Positions 15,757-25,449 of a stretch of DNA of 64,000 nucleotides are shown here, in pieces (position 1 is the first letter of the stretch; each line of letters opens with the position of its first letter). The notes beneath the pieces were generated by a model. The model did no database searches and had not been told where the DNA came from. It saw nothing but the letters and a program-made list of their open reading frames with translations. This stretch comes from Bacillota bacterium (GTDB lineage Bacteria > Bacillota > Clostridia > Lachnospirales > Lachnospiraceae), in NCBI GenBank assembly GCA_023410575.1, contig JAEYPP010000054.1, forward strand, positions 1-64,000, in the 5' to 3' direction. The position numbers were made by a program, and so were the translations under genes.

Positions 15757-17187
15757 CTAAAAATACTTATGGATTAATAAAGAAAAATAGTCTCCGTAGC
15801 CCGCTTTTTTCACTTCACAAGCAGGTACGATATTTACCTTTCCAAGCTCAGTACCGTTGCAATAATAAACAATCTCTCCTATTGAATCTGTTATCGTTAA
15901 AGGTGCTTTTATGGAATCGTAGATTTTTACTTCTTTCGTTATATCTGCAGGTTTAATGTCCCCCATACAAAGATAAGAAAAAGGGTTTGACATCTTTCCC
16001 TTCACACTCTCTTCAACCCCCATCTTAACAGTAATATTAGGTATCTCAAGATTTTCTCCACTATCCATATATATACTGCAGTTAGCAAAACCATAATTTA
16101 ATAATTTTGACGCTTCTGCAAAACGTGTTTTCGTATCTGGTGCTGCCATAATAACAGCAATCAAATCCATATTATTTCTCCGAGCAGTTGCAGAAAGACA
16201 GTATTTTGCCAAGCCTGTCGAACCAGTCTTTAAACCAGTAATACCATTATACGATTTGATTAACTTATTTGTATTCGTAAGTCCAAATTCTGTTTGACCT
16301 TTTCTAGTTGTATGTACAAAAGTATCCATCCAAACAGTAGCATAATTGCTGATTTGCGGAAATCTTGTAATTAATTCACGCGACATTATCGCAACATCCA
16401 TCGCACATGAATAATGGTTATCCTCATCAAGTCCATAACAATTCACAAAATTTGTATGATTCATACCAAGTTGTTTTGCTTTCTCATTCATTCGAGCTAC
16501 AAATGACTCCTCAGAACCAGCAATAAACTCTCCCATGGCAACGCTAGCATCATTCGCACTAGCAATACTAATGCATTTAATCATTGTATCAACATCTTGA
16601 GTTTCATTTGGCTCAAGATAGACTTGAGAACCACCCATACTAGCAGCATGCTCACTTACAGGCACCATATCAGTGATCTTTATCTGACCACTTTCAAGTG
16701 CTTCAAAAATTAGTAACAAAGTCATGATTTTTGTGATTGAAGCTGGCCTTAATTCTTGTGTTGAATTCTTTTCATAAATAATTTTCCCTGTAGAACCTTC
16801 CATTAAAACAGCAGCAACGGAGCTAACATTAAGTCCCTCAATCGTAGATTCTGAAATTGGCTCATTTGCAATTTTATTAAGATACTCATCATCAATTTCT
16901 GAAAGTACATCCTCTCCCATATCCTCATAACGCTCACTTGTTTTTTTATCCGTATCGGGCGATGTAACAGTTTCCTTCACATTTTCCTCGGACTCAGACT
17001 CCTTCGTACTTTCCTCAGATTTTGCTTCGGGTGATGCTTGTGTTGCCTCTTTCGTGAATGATCCAGTTGTTTTTGTATTAGCAGTTCCAAGTACAATTGC
17101 AGTTTGACCATGCATAACAAGTAACACAAAAATAAAACTTATACCTAATATTTTTCTTAGAACACCCTTTTTCTTAAAAACCTCCAT
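15757..17187 (-). CDS. D-alanyl-D-alanine carboxypeptidase (DacF type)
   Basis: A 476-residue low-molecular-weight penicillin-binding protein. After a signal peptide (about 1-36) and a Ser/Thr/Glu-rich linker (about 37-95) comes the peptidase S11 domain with all three motifs: S150-I-T-K153, S210-A-N212 and K320-T-G. A C-terminal beta domain (about 390-476) follows. The enzyme removes the terminal D-Ala from peptidoglycan stem peptides, and DacF-type members act in spore cortex or envelope remodelling. No neighbour shows which role applies. The linker is longer than usual for the family. Confidence 0.92.
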   Translation of the reverse strand: MEVFKKKGVLRKILGISFIFVLLVMHGQTAIVLGTANTKTTGSFTKEATQASPEAKSEESTKESESEENVKETVTSPDTDKKTSERYEDMGEDVLSEIDDEYLNKIANEPISESTIEGLNVSSVAAVLMEGSTGKIIYEKNSTQELRPASITKIMTLLLIFEALESGQIKITDMVPVSEHAASMGGSQVYLEPNETQDVDTMIKCISIASANDASVAMGEFIAGSEESFVARMNEKAKQLGMNHTNFVNCYGLDEDNHYSCAMDVAIMSRELITRFPQISNYATVWMDTFVHTTRKGQTEFGLTNTNKLIKSYNGITGLKTGSTGLAKYCLSATARRNNMDLIAVIMAAPDTKTRFAEASKLLNYGFANCSIYMDSGENLEIPNITVKMGVEESVKGKMSNPFSYLCMGDIKPADITKEVKIYDSIKAPLTITDSIGEIVYYCNGTELGKVNIVPACEVKKAGYGDYFSLLIHKYF

Positions 17188-17297
17188 ACACGTTCATCCA
17201 TTCATGTTAATTATTACTATTTTAGTCAAACAAGTCTAAAAATATGACAAGTAGATAAGTAAACTTTAAACAAGTAATATGCAATCTTAAAAGGAAT

Positions 17298-17861
17298 TCA
17301 TGGTACCGTTACCATACACTGCATCGTCTTTCCTTTCGCTTTTGCTGTAATAGATGCAGTTCCAGAAGCTACTGCAGTAACAGTTCCATACTTAGATACT
17401 TTCGCTACTCTTTTATTGCTACTAGAATATGACTCAAAAAACCAATTTCCTAATACATTTAGTTTCTTGGAATCACCAATTTTTAGAGTAACCTTATTAT
17501 AATTGAGTCGAATAACCTTAACACGACACACGAGTGTCTCATCTTTCACTTTTACTTCAATAAATGCAGTTCCTGGTTGATATGCTGTCACCTGTCCAAA
17601 CTCGTTCGCATATGCAACCTTAAAGTCTGTCGAGGAATAAGAAAGCCTTTGATTAATATTTTTCACACGTAGATGAAAACGTTCCCCACTAACTAAGACA
17701 ACATCATATACATTAAGATAATTCCCGAACTTAGGATAATACATCCAATAGCGAAAATATACAGATGTCCTCGGAACGATAATTTTTATTGTTAAAATTA
17801 CCATTACGAGGACAAATATAAATCGAATCACACCCTTTGGCAGATGACAAATCATTTCCAT
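17298..17861 (-). CDS. TM-anchored protein with bacterial Ig-like (Big2) repeats
   Basis: A 187-residue protein with one N-terminal TM helix (about 10-28), then two Big2-like repeats. The second is clear: a segment with SSSNKRVAKVSKYGTVTA and then SGTASITAKAKG near residues 145-180. Such Ig-like modules occur on exported surface proteins of clostridia. It lies alone between the ABC transporter and the carboxypeptidase. It has no catalytic motif; a cell-surface binding or structural role is inferred. Confidence 0.75.
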   Translation of the reverse strand: MEMICHLPKGVIRFIFVLVMVILTIKIIVPRTSVYFRYWMYYPKFGNYLNVYDVVLVSGERFHLRVKNINQRLSYSSTDFKVAYANEFGQVTAYQPGTAFIEVKVKDETLVCRVKVIRLNYNKVTLKIGDSKKLNVLGNWFFESYSSSNKRVAKVSKYGTVTAVASGTASITAKAKGKTMQCMVTVP

Positions 17862-17915
17862 GCATTCACCAATAACCTTAGCTTCTTATTCTATCTTATG
17901 AAGCGAAACTCTACG

Positions 17916-20762
17916 TTATTCAATACTCTTTAACGATTCTATCATATCAACTTTCTTTAGTTTAAAATAAGTAAAGAAGCAAATGATGAAAGAAAAGATT
18001 AGTGTCAGTGCTGCACTATAAAGATAGCTTGGTAACTTAATCAATCTTCCAAACATAACAGAGTCGATTTCACATGTTCCAATTACAAATCCATGAAGAA
18101 CTTTTCCTAAACCAACACCAAGAAGGATTCCTAATACAGTCAGTATTATATTTTCCCGCATGACATAAGAATTGACCTCACCATCATAAAACCCTAGTAC
18201 CTTCAATGAGGCTAACTCTCTCCTACGCTCATTGATGTTAATATTACTTAAATTGTACAGAACGATAAAAGCAAGTAAACCTGCACTAATAATCAAAACA
18301 TATATGATGATATTTAAGCTCTCTATCATCGAATCAATACGTTCATTTAAGCTACGTGTTGAGGAAATTGACATAACTTCAGGATAATTCGATAAAATAT
18401 TGGATAATAACTGCGTCTCAACAGCTTCATCGTCTGAAACTATTCGCAATAAACAGCCATTGTATCGTAGGTCTTCTCCTGTTAACGACTGATATAGCTC
18501 TTTTTTCATAAATACATAATGACCAAGATAATTTTCACAAATAGCTTCCACTTTAACATCAATCTTCTCGTTATCACTTATATTTAAGGTTAACGTATCT
18601 CCAACAAAGAGTTGTAACAAGGTAGCATATTTTTCAGTCACAATCACACCCTGGTCGGATAACTGCAATTGTTCTTTTGTTTTACGATCTCGGAATAGGA
18701 AAAAGTTATGAAACGCAGTGTCATTATCAAGCACAAACAATGTAATGTCTTTCTTTGTATCGTTATGTAAACCTTTCATCAACTTTTTATAAAGTAGCTG
18801 AGCGCCTGTAATCTCTTTTTCTGATCTTATACGAATAATAAAATCATTTTGTTCTTGCATAGTAAGGTTATCTTCTAATACAATTTCTCCATCCTGCAAC
18901 CATAAATCCTCATATTGTAATTCTGCCATGACTCCGATGGAATCCTTAAGACCAAATCCTACCGTGATTAGGCCCATACATCCAGCAATCCCGATGACCG
19001 TCATAAAGAATCGTTTTTTATAACGGAACAAATTACGAAGCGTTGACTTTTTTGTAAAATTGAGATGTTTCCATAAGATTGGTATACGCTCTAAGAAAAT
19101 CCGCTTTCCTGCTTTCGGGGCAACTGGACGCATTAATTGGGCTGGTTGTGCTGTTAGATCTCTCATACAGGCAATATAAGTTGCTATCATTGTACAACCA
19201 ATTGCTAAGACTCCTGCTAGAATCGCATCATATGGGCGGTAACTTGTTAAAATATATGGCAATCCGGCATACATAATTCGATAAGCGTTGATAACAACAA
19301 ACGGAAAGATTTTTTGTCCGAGTAAAGCTCCAAGAATGGACCCACATACTGTTGCTAAAAAACAATACTTCATAAATTTCCCAGCAATCGAGAGTTTTCC
19401 ATACCCTAACGCTTTTAAGATACCTATCTGAGTTCTCTGTTCATCGACCATACGTGTCATCGTAGTTAAGCAAACTAAGGCTGCAATAAGAAAAAAGATA
19501 ACTGGAAATATTTTTGCTATGGAATCAATACGATCGGCATCTGTAATATAAGAAACATAAGATTCTACCCAGTTACGATCACCAACATACCATTTTGGTA
19601 TTGGAACTGCGGCAAGCTCTGCTTCTTTTTCATTTATTTCTGTTTTAGCTGTTTCTAATTCTTTCTCTGCTTTTGTAAATTGTAAATCAATGTCTGCTTT
19701 TTGTTGGTTGAGTTCCTCTACTGATTGTTCATACGTTTCCTTTTCGGTATTGATTTGCTCAATCATAGGAGCTAATACACGCTCAATATCATTTTCACCA
19801 TAATGAATTGAGGTAAGTGCTTGCTTCTTCTCTTCCAATTGTGCTTCAGCAGCAAGTATACTTTCTTCAACTGTAGATAATTGTTCCATTGCCTCATTGA
19901 TTGCTTGATAAGCCTTCTTTTTTTCCTTGTCAATTTGAGCTAAGTTCTCATCATACTCACGATTTGCTTCTGCAATCTGTTGTCTTGGATCTGCCATAAT
20001 AGCTTCATAACGTTTTGAGCACTGTTCGTTAGCAATTTCTTCTACTTTTGCTCTAAGGCTATTAACTTTCGTTTCATAGTCATCACTATAACAATCTAGC
20101 GTACTAGCACCTTCTACTTGAATATATACTTCAGAATAAACATCTTGAAGGTAATTTGATTTGTTAAGCACAATAAAGCTATTGATTGTTCCATTCCCAA
20201 AATCACCATTACCACGAAAAATAGATAGATAACGTGCATCATTGCAACTTCCAACTATTGTTAAATTTACTTCCTTTAGAGAAGTGTTTAGATTTTCCCC
20301 TTCCGTTAGAAGCGTTATCGTGTCACCAATTAGATAACCAGTGTTTTTTAAGAATAAAGTATCTACCATACATTCATTATCAGCAGTTGGTTTTCGTCCA
20401 TCGACTAAATTAAACTGATTTATCTTTTGATTATCCGAATAAGATTTTACCACAATATCTTGATCTGTTAATCGAACAAGAACGTCCTTCGTATAAGCAC
20501 CCTCTACTTCTGCAACTCCATCTAGAGAAGCTATTGTATCTAATTCCTCATGTGTAATTCCAAGTGTTCCAACGACATACAAATCCATAAAATTAACTTC
20601 ATCATAATATGTGTCACTTGATTCTAGCATATCAGCTTTACAAGCACGAAGTCCTGAATAAAAAGACACACCCAATGCTACAATCAATAATATAGATAAA
20701 AATCTCATGAAGGTTTTCTTTATTTCAACTCGAAAATCCTTTTTTAACGCACTCTTTTTCAT
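17916..20762 (-). CDS. ABC transporter permease, FtsX/MacB-like, with coiled-coil insert
   Basis: A 948-residue permease with two FtsX-type units. TM1 is at about 19-37; a large extracytoplasmic domain follows, including a long predicted coiled coil (about 265-380, many Glu/Lys/Gln heptads). A three-helix TM block is near 410-530; a second TM start near 590 (KKRFFMTVIGIAGCMGLI), another extracellular domain, and a final three-helix block near 820-940 complete it. This plan matches putative lipid or peptide exporters of Firmicutes. It lies 10 bases after the matching ATPase gene. The substrate is unknown. Confidence 0.85.
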   Translation of the reverse strand: MKKSALKKDFRVEIKKTFMRFLSILLIVALGVSFYSGLRACKADMLESSDTYYDEVNFMDLYVVGTLGITHEELDTIASLDGVAEVEGAYTKDVLVRLTDQDIVVKSYSDNQKINQFNLVDGRKPTADNECMVDTLFLKNTGYLIGDTITLLTEGENLNTSLKEVNLTIVGSCNDARYLSIFRGNGDFGNGTINSFIVLNKSNYLQDVYSEVYIQVEGASTLDCYSDDYETKVNSLRAKVEEIANEQCSKRYEAIMADPRQQIAEANREYDENLAQIDKEKKKAYQAINEAMEQLSTVEESILAAEAQLEEKKQALTSIHYGENDIERVLAPMIEQINTEKETYEQSVEELNQQKADIDLQFTKAEKELETAKTEINEKEAELAAVPIPKWYVGDRNWVESYVSYITDADRIDSIAKIFPVIFFLIAALVCLTTMTRMVDEQRTQIGILKALGYGKLSIAGKFMKYCFLATVCGSILGALLGQKIFPFVVINAYRIMYAGLPYILTSYRPYDAILAGVLAIGCTMIATYIACMRDLTAQPAQLMRPVAPKAGKRIFLERIPILWKHLNFTKKSTLRNLFRYKKRFFMTVIGIAGCMGLITVGFGLKDSIGVMAELQYEDLWLQDGEIVLEDNLTMQEQNDFIIRIRSEKEITGAQLLYKKLMKGLHNDTKKDITLFVLDNDTAFHNFFLFRDRKTKEQLQLSDQGVIVTEKYATLLQLFVGDTLTLNISDNEKIDVKVEAICENYLGHYVFMKKELYQSLTGEDLRYNGCLLRIVSDDEAVETQLLSNILSNYPEVMSISSTRSLNERIDSMIESLNIIIYVLIISAGLLAFIVLYNLSNININERRRELASLKVLGFYDGEVNSYVMRENIILTVLGILLGVGLGKVLHGFVIGTCEIDSVMFGRLIKLPSYLYSAALTLIFSFIICFFTYFKLKKVDMIESLKSIE

Positions 20763-20772
20763 GCCCCTCTAC

Positions 20773-21477
20773 CTACCATTCAATCGTTTCAACATCCACT
20801 GGATGTTCATTCTTCACTACTTCCTTTACACGGCCATTTTTTATACGAATCAATCGATCAGCCATAGGCGCTATCGCTAAATTATGAGTAATTACAATAA
20901 CGGTCATTCCATGTTTACGACACATATCCTGTAATAATTTCAAAATTGCTTTTCCAGTATTATAGTCAAGTGCACCGGTTGGCTCGTCACAAAGCAAAAG
21001 CTTCGGATTCTTAGCTAGTGCTCGTGCTATTGATACTCTTTGTTGCTCACCACCTGATAATTGGGCTGGAAAATTGTCCATACGGTCTGATAGCCCAACG
21101 TCATTCAGAACTGTAGCCGCATCCAATGGATTCATGCAAATTTGTAAAGCAAGTTCAACATTTTCTTTTGCCGTAAGATTTGGTACTAAATTGTAGAACT
21201 GAAAAACAAAACCAATGTCATTTCTTCGATATGTAATAAGTCTTTTTTTTCTAAATTCACTAATGTCTTCTCCATCAACAAAGATATGACCACTTGTACA
21301 ACTATCCATTCCACCTAGAATATTTAATATTGTAGTTTTTCCTGCACCGCTTGGACCAACGATAACTGTAAACTCCCCTTTTTCTATTTCAAAATTAATT
21401 CCATCAGAAGCATTAATTACCACATCACCCATCGTATAAATCTTTTTTACATCTTTCATTTCTACAAATGCATTCAT
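20773..21477 (-). CDS. ABC transporter ATPase (LolD/MacB type)
   Basis: A 234-residue ATPase with Walker A GPSGAGKTTILNILGG (near residue 41), signature LSGGEQQRVSIARALA (near 140) and Walker B LLLCDEPTGALD. It is the LolD/MacB type that drives FtsX-like permeases by mechanotransmission rather than a transmembrane channel. It is the first gene of the pair with the 948-residue permease. The upstream spacer to pdp holds a hairpin repeat. Confidence 0.9.
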   Translation of the reverse strand: MNAFVEMKDVKKIYTMGDVVINASDGINFEIEKGEFTVIVGPSGAGKTTILNILGGMDSCTSGHIFVDGEDISEFRKKRLITYRRNDIGFVFQFYNLVPNLTAKENVELALQICMNPLDAATVLNDVGLSDRMDNFPAQLSGGEQQRVSIARALAKNPKLLLCDEPTGALDYNTGKAILKLLQDMCRKHGMTVIVITHNLAIAPMADRLIRIKNGRVKEVVKNEHPVDVETIEW

Positions 21478-21525
21478 ATGTCCTCCTCCTTATGTTTATA
21501 TCTTGCATACCTCATATGTTATAAA

Positions 21526-21631
21526 AAGAATAAGCTTTATCGTATTCTCGTTGTGCCCTAAAGTCCCACACGTACTTTGTGGGCTTTGGAGCAAAGCACG
21601 CTAGAGATAATATACAATAAAGCTCATTCAA
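21526..21631 (+). repeat. hairpin element family 2, copy 1
   Basis: A ~105-bp palindrome in the spacer between pdp and the ABC ATPase. Outer arms (near AATAAGCTTTAT and ATAAAGCTCATT) pair imperfectly; a middle part pairs GTATTCTC with GAGATAATAC-like bases. The core is a perfect CCCACA/TGTGGG hairpin with flanking AAAG/CTTT, followed by GGAGCAAAGCACGC. A second copy of this core, inverted, lies at 32633-32745. Confidence 0.65.
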
Positions 21632-21686
21632 TCTTTCCTACTCTTCTAATATAACAAACACTCGATACACTTGGAACTGCTTAATC

Positions 21687-23021
21687 TTACCACTTTTGAA
21701 TACCGTCCTTGGTTACGATTCCATAAATATGATGAGGAGCCTCTACTTTTTTGTTTGTTATCGTATATGCATTTAAAAAGCGTTCTTTCGCTAATTTAAG
21801 TTTTTCCTTATCATTAGCATATAATGTAGCTAGTGGCGTACCAACTTCTACATAGTCACCAATCTTTTTATAGATCTTCATACCAACCGTTAAGTCAATT
21901 GTACTATCTTTTGTTTCACGTCCACCACCAAGAACTAATGAAGTCATACCAATCTCATCCGTATGAATATTGGCAACATATCCTGCCGTTGTTGCACAAA
22001 CATCCTCGACAATATTAGCTTTTGGGAATTGATCCGTGTCGAATACTGGTGCATCATTACCTCCCTGGCAACGAACGAATTCTGCAAATTTTAACAAGGC
22101 ACTCCCATCTTTAATCGTTCCTAATAATTTTTCACGAGCTTCCTCTGCTGTTTGCACTTCACCTGCTCCAACTAACATATAAGAAGCTAGTGTTAAGCTG
22201 GCATCTAATAAATCCTGCGGACCATTACCCTTTAATGTCTCGATTGCTTCAATTACTTCAAGGTTGTTCCCGACTGCACAACCTAATGGCTGATTCATAT
22301 CTGATACTACCGCATAGGTTTGACGTCCAACACCATTACCGATATCCACCATTGTCTTGGCCAATTCAAAAGAACCATCCAACGTCTTCATAAATGCACC
22401 ACTACCCGTTTTTACATCCAATACGATGACATCTGATCCAGCAGCAATTTTTTTACTCATAATAGAACTAGAGATCAAGGATATGTTATCTACCGTTGCT
22501 GTTACATCTCTTAATGCATAGATTTTTTTATCCGCTGGAGCTAAGTTTGCTGTCTGTCCAACAATTGCTAACTTCATGTTATTAACATTCTCGATAAATT
22601 CTTCATCACTAAGTGCAGTTGTAAAGCCTTCAAAACTCTCTAATTTATCGATCGTACCACCAGTATGTCCAAGGCCACGACCTGACATCTTAGCTACTGG
22701 TACACCAAGCGCTGCAACCATAGGTCCTATCACAAGTGATGTTTTATCACCAACACCACCTGTACTATGCTTATCTACCTTTTTCCCATGAATTCTGGAA
22801 AGATCGAGCATATCGCCACTCTTAGCCATTGCTAAAGTAAGCTTAGTAGTTTCATCCATATTCATTCCCTTTAAACATACTGCCATTAAAAATGCAGACA
22901 TCTGATAATCAGGAATACTTCCTTTCGTATAACCATCTATGATAAAGTGAATTTCTTCACTTGACAAAACTTCTCCATTCTTTTTTTTCATAATTAAATC
23001 ATACATTCTCATAGTACACAC
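21687..23021 (-). CDS. pdp: pyrimidine-nucleoside phosphorylase
   Basis: A 444-residue enzyme of the thymidine/pyrimidine nucleoside phosphorylase family, which cleaves uridine or thymidine with phosphate to base and (deoxy)ribose 1-phosphate. The N-terminal helical domain has YQMSAFLMAVCLKGM; the glycine-rich phosphate-binding signature KVDKHSTGGVGDKTSL is near residue 81; KTGSGAFM is near 205. A C-terminal beta domain completes the normal length. It is probably monocistronic, with its own promoter upstream; the ABC pair is 200 bp further on. Confidence 0.95.
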   Translation of the reverse strand: MCTMRMYDLIMKKKNGEVLSSEEIHFIIDGYTKGSIPDYQMSAFLMAVCLKGMNMDETTKLTLAMAKSGDMLDLSRIHGKKVDKHSTGGVGDKTSLVIGPMVAALGVPVAKMSGRGLGHTGGTIDKLESFEGFTTALSDEEFIENVNNMKLAIVGQTANLAPADKKIYALRDVTATVDNISLISSSIMSKKIAAGSDVIVLDVKTGSGAFMKTLDGSFELAKTMVDIGNGVGRQTYAVVSDMNQPLGCAVGNNLEVIEAIETLKGNGPQDLLDASLTLASYMLVGAGEVQTAEEAREKLLGTIKDGSALLKFAEFVRCQGGNDAPVFDTDQFPKANIVEDVCATTAGYVANIHTDEIGMTSLVLGGGRETKDSTIDLTVGMKIYKKIGDYVEVGTPLATLYANDKEKLKLAKERFLNAYTITNKKVEAPHHIYGIVTKDGIQKW

Positions 23022-23110
23022 TCCTTATATCATTAAAAAATTACAGGTAATTGGTAAATGATATCCTATGATACATATTTCCCTATAATTCACTCATAAT
23101 GCATAATAAT

Positions 23111-23139
23111 AGTATACTCACTTTACTCAGGAAGTACAA
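23111..23139 (-). promoter_or_regulatory. predicted promoter of pdp
   Basis: On the minus strand TTGTAC (23134-23139) and TATACT (23111-23116) are 17 bp apart, about 85 bases before the pdp start. It diverges from the aroF promoter at 23189-23216. Confidence 0.55.
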
Positions 23140-23188
23140 GTTTTTTATAAGTCTCGACTTTATATATATAATCCATTTCTATATTTCA

Positions 23189-23216
23189 TTGACATTTTTT
23201 AAAAATGCTATAAAAT
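23189..23216 (+). promoter_or_regulatory. predicted promoter of the DAHP synthase gene
   Basis: TTGACA (23189-23194) is followed after 16 bp by TAAAAT (23211-23216), with an overlapping TGCTATAAA that may act as extended -10. No terminator or anti-terminator structure is apparent between it and the gene. Confidence 0.6.
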
Positions 23217-23275
23217 GGGAAGAGTAAATCTATTGTAATAATGAACTAAAACAAATGAAAGGTCAGGTACCTAAT

Positions 23276-24307
23276 ATGGGATTCCATTATGTACAAAAAG
23301 TTATGACTCCTGAAGAATTAAAAAGTACTTTCCCCATGACCTCTTATGGCAATCGGGTAAAACACGAACGTGATACTATGATAAGAGATGTCTTTACGGG
23401 AGCCTCAGATAAGTTTTTAGTAATCATTGGACCTTGTTCTGCTGATAATGAAGATGCAGTTTTAGATTATATGCATCGTTTAGCACAGATTGCAGATAAA
23501 GTTTCTGAAAAGATAATTGTGATTCCTAGAATTTATACAAATAAACCACGTACCACTGGAGAAGGCTATAAAGGAATTGTACATCAACCAGATCCAGAAA
23601 AAGAGCCAGATTTACACGAAGGATTAGTTGCAATGCGAAAGATGCATCTTCGTGCCATTAATGAGACTGGGTTAACTGCTGCTGATGAGATGCTTTATCC
23701 AGAAAACTGGCCATATGTCGATGATATGTTATCCTATGTTGCAGTTGGTGCGCGATCCGTAGAGGATCAGCAACATCGTCTCACAATCAGTGGTATGGAT
23801 GTTCCAGCTGGTATGAAGAACCCAACTTCAGGTGATTTATCCGTTATGCTTAATTCATGTGTTGCAGCACAAGCTTCTCATGCTTTCTTATACCGTACAT
23901 GGGAAGTACATACCGATGGCAATCCACTTGCACATACAATTTTACGTGGTGCTGTCAATAAACATGGACAATGTATTCCGAACTATCATTATGAAGACTT
24001 AATACTCTTGTTAACTATGTACAAGGAACAACCTCATCTAATGAATCCAGCGACAATTGTAGATGCAAACCATGCTAACTCGAATAAGATGTTTTCTGAA
24101 CAGCCAAGAATCGTAAAGGAAGTGCTCCATTCTCGTAGAGTCAATGATGATATTGCTAAACTTGTAAAGGGAGTTATGCTAGAAAGTTATATCGAAGATG
24201 GTTGTCAGAAGGTAGGTGGTGGCATCTATGGTAAATCCATTACAGATGCTTGTCTTGGATGGACTGAAACAGAACGCTTAATCTATACGATTGCTGATGG
24301 TCTATAG
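23276..24307 (+). CDS. aroF: 3-deoxy-7-phosphoheptulonate synthase (DAHP synthase, class I)
   Basis: This AroFGH-type enzyme condenses phosphoenolpyruvate and erythrose 4-phosphate in the first step of aromatic amino acid synthesis. Family motifs: VIIGPCSADN, PRTTGEGYKG (the typical class I sequence has W in GWKG, here Y), VGARSVEDQQHR and a C-terminal VDANHANSNK segment. The start at 23276 (MGFHYVQ) is preferred because AGG-containing sequence precedes it, whereas the ATG at 23255 has no ribosome binding site. It yields 343 residues. One of few plus-strand genes; a hairpin element follows 6 bases after its stop codon. Which aromatic end product inhibits it cannot be told. Confidence 0.93.
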   Translation: MGFHYVQKVMTPEELKSTFPMTSYGNRVKHERDTMIRDVFTGASDKFLVIIGPCSADNEDAVLDYMHRLAQIADKVSEKIIVIPRIYTNKPRTTGEGYKGIVHQPDPEKEPDLHEGLVAMRKMHLRAINETGLTAADEMLYPENWPYVDDMLSYVAVGARSVEDQQHRLTISGMDVPAGMKNPTSGDLSVMLNSCVAAQASHAFLYRTWEVHTDGNPLAHTILRGAVNKHGQCIPNYHYEDLILLLTMYKEQPHLMNPATIVDANHANSNKMFSEQPRIVKEVLHSRRVNDDIAKLVKGVMLESYIEDGCQKVGGGIYGKSITDACLGWTETERLIYTIADGL

Positions 24308-24313
24308 AATTAA

Positions 24314-24510
24314 CGTCATACTGCACAAAGATATGTTATGAATATGAGATGCCAAACGTAATTCATTCGCAACACGCTTTAGTATGAAGTCGTAACGGTA
24401 CGTAAGGACCTAAAATACAGGCCCTAAGTACCAACGTCTTCATAACAGTATGCTCCTGAATTACGTTTGGCATCTCATTCTTAGCAGGTCAATTTATGTG
24501 CAAAATGACA
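24314..24510 (-). repeat. hairpin element family 1, copy C
   Basis: A full copy in the opposite orientation to copies A and B. Terminal repeats are imperfect on the left (CGTCATACTGCAC) and typical on the right (GTGCAAAATGACA). The main stem is a perfect 22-bp pair: 24344-24365 with 24457-24478. The stem sequence (ATGAGATGCCAAACG...) differs from copies A, B and D, but complementarity is retained. It begins 6 bases after the aroF stop codon and ends 42 bases before the xerD-like stop codon. Confidence 0.87.
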
Positions 24511-24552
24511 TATGCAAATGTAGAAAAGTACTTAATAGTTTCCTCTATTGAA

Positions 24553-25428
24553 TTAATCTCTTGGATGAGTACGCTTATAAACTGAAAACGTGCTTGACTT
24601 ATCTGCCTGTAAGAATTTTTGAGTAGCAATTACATCTGAGATACCCAGCAATTCTTGCATACTATTAAGATCAGCACCATTGGAAAGCATATGAATAGCG
24701 AAGGAGTTACGGATAATTTGTAATGATATTGAATCTTCAATACCTGCTTGTTTTGCATATTCCTTGACAAGTTTATAGATTCCTTGGCGTGTAAAGCCTG
24801 TACCCATACGATTGCTAAACAATATTGTCTGATCTGGCTGTACTAACTTTACATCTTCAAAATACGCTAAAAGCGCATTTTTTACTGTTTGTCCAAGTGG
24901 TAGTACACGTTCCTTACCCTCACGGTCAATACAAATGCTTCCAAAGCTTATATTAACATCTGCTATCCTTAATTTAATCAATTCAGATGCCTTAATCCCT
25001 GTTGCATAAAGCAACTCTAGAATTGCACGATCTCGTCGCCCAGCCATCGTACCTAGATTCGGCGCCTCTAATAATGCAGTCATCTGTTCATAACTGATGG
25101 ATTTTGGAGTAACTTTATCCACCTTTGGTGGATGAATACATTCCGTCGGATCGTCTTGTATCACTCTCTTACGTATCAAAAATAAGATAAAGTTTTTTAT
25201 TGCAGCAAAACTTCTCGAAATCGTCGCTGCTGATTTTTTCTGCTTTTTCTGATATAAAAGATATGCTTGCATTCGAGTATCGGTAATTTTAGAAAACTCT
25301 GTTATCTTTTCCTTTGAAAGATACGCAAGAAATTGTCTTAAATCTGTTGCATACGCTTGATATGTATTTTGGGATACTGACTTAACATCTTTTAGATAAA
25401 TCAAATATTGCTCCAACCAGTTTTCCAA
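24553..25428 (-). CDS. XerD-like tyrosine recombinase paralogue, catalytically defective
   Basis: A 291-residue protein with the XerC/D layout: N-terminal SAM-like core-binding domain (1-100) and a catalytic-type domain (110-291). Compared with XerD, the first catalytic Arg is Lys (GIKASEL, K146), HxxR is QxxR (Q237, R240), the second His is Ile (LGISD, I263), and the nucleophile Tyr is Phe (TQKF, F272). Only the beta-strand Lys (about 172) and second Arg remain. The fold and spacing are intact with no stop or frameshift, so a non-cutting DNA-binding role is more likely than decay. It follows spoIIM- and nudix-like genes, the position that xerD has in related clostridia. Confidence 0.85.
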   Translation of the reverse strand: MENWLEQYLIYLKDVKSVSQNTYQAYATDLRQFLAYLSKEKITEFSKITDTRMQAYLLYQKKQKKSAATISRSFAAIKNFILFLIRKRVIQDDPTECIHPPKVDKVTPKSISYEQMTALLEAPNLGTMAGRRDRAILELLYATGIKASELIKLRIADVNISFGSICIDREGKERVLPLGQTVKNALLAYFEDVKLVQPDQTILFSNRMGTGFTRQGIYKLVKEYAKQAGIEDSISLQIIRNSFAIHMLSNGADLNSMQELLGISDVIATQKFLQADKSSTFSVYKRTHPRD

Positions 25429-25449
25429 CTCTACCGCCCCTTTCGTATC

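Noticed and set aside
23189..23276. T-box or attenuator control of the DAHP synthase gene.
   Set aside because: The leader is too short and no specifier or terminator-like structure is visible.
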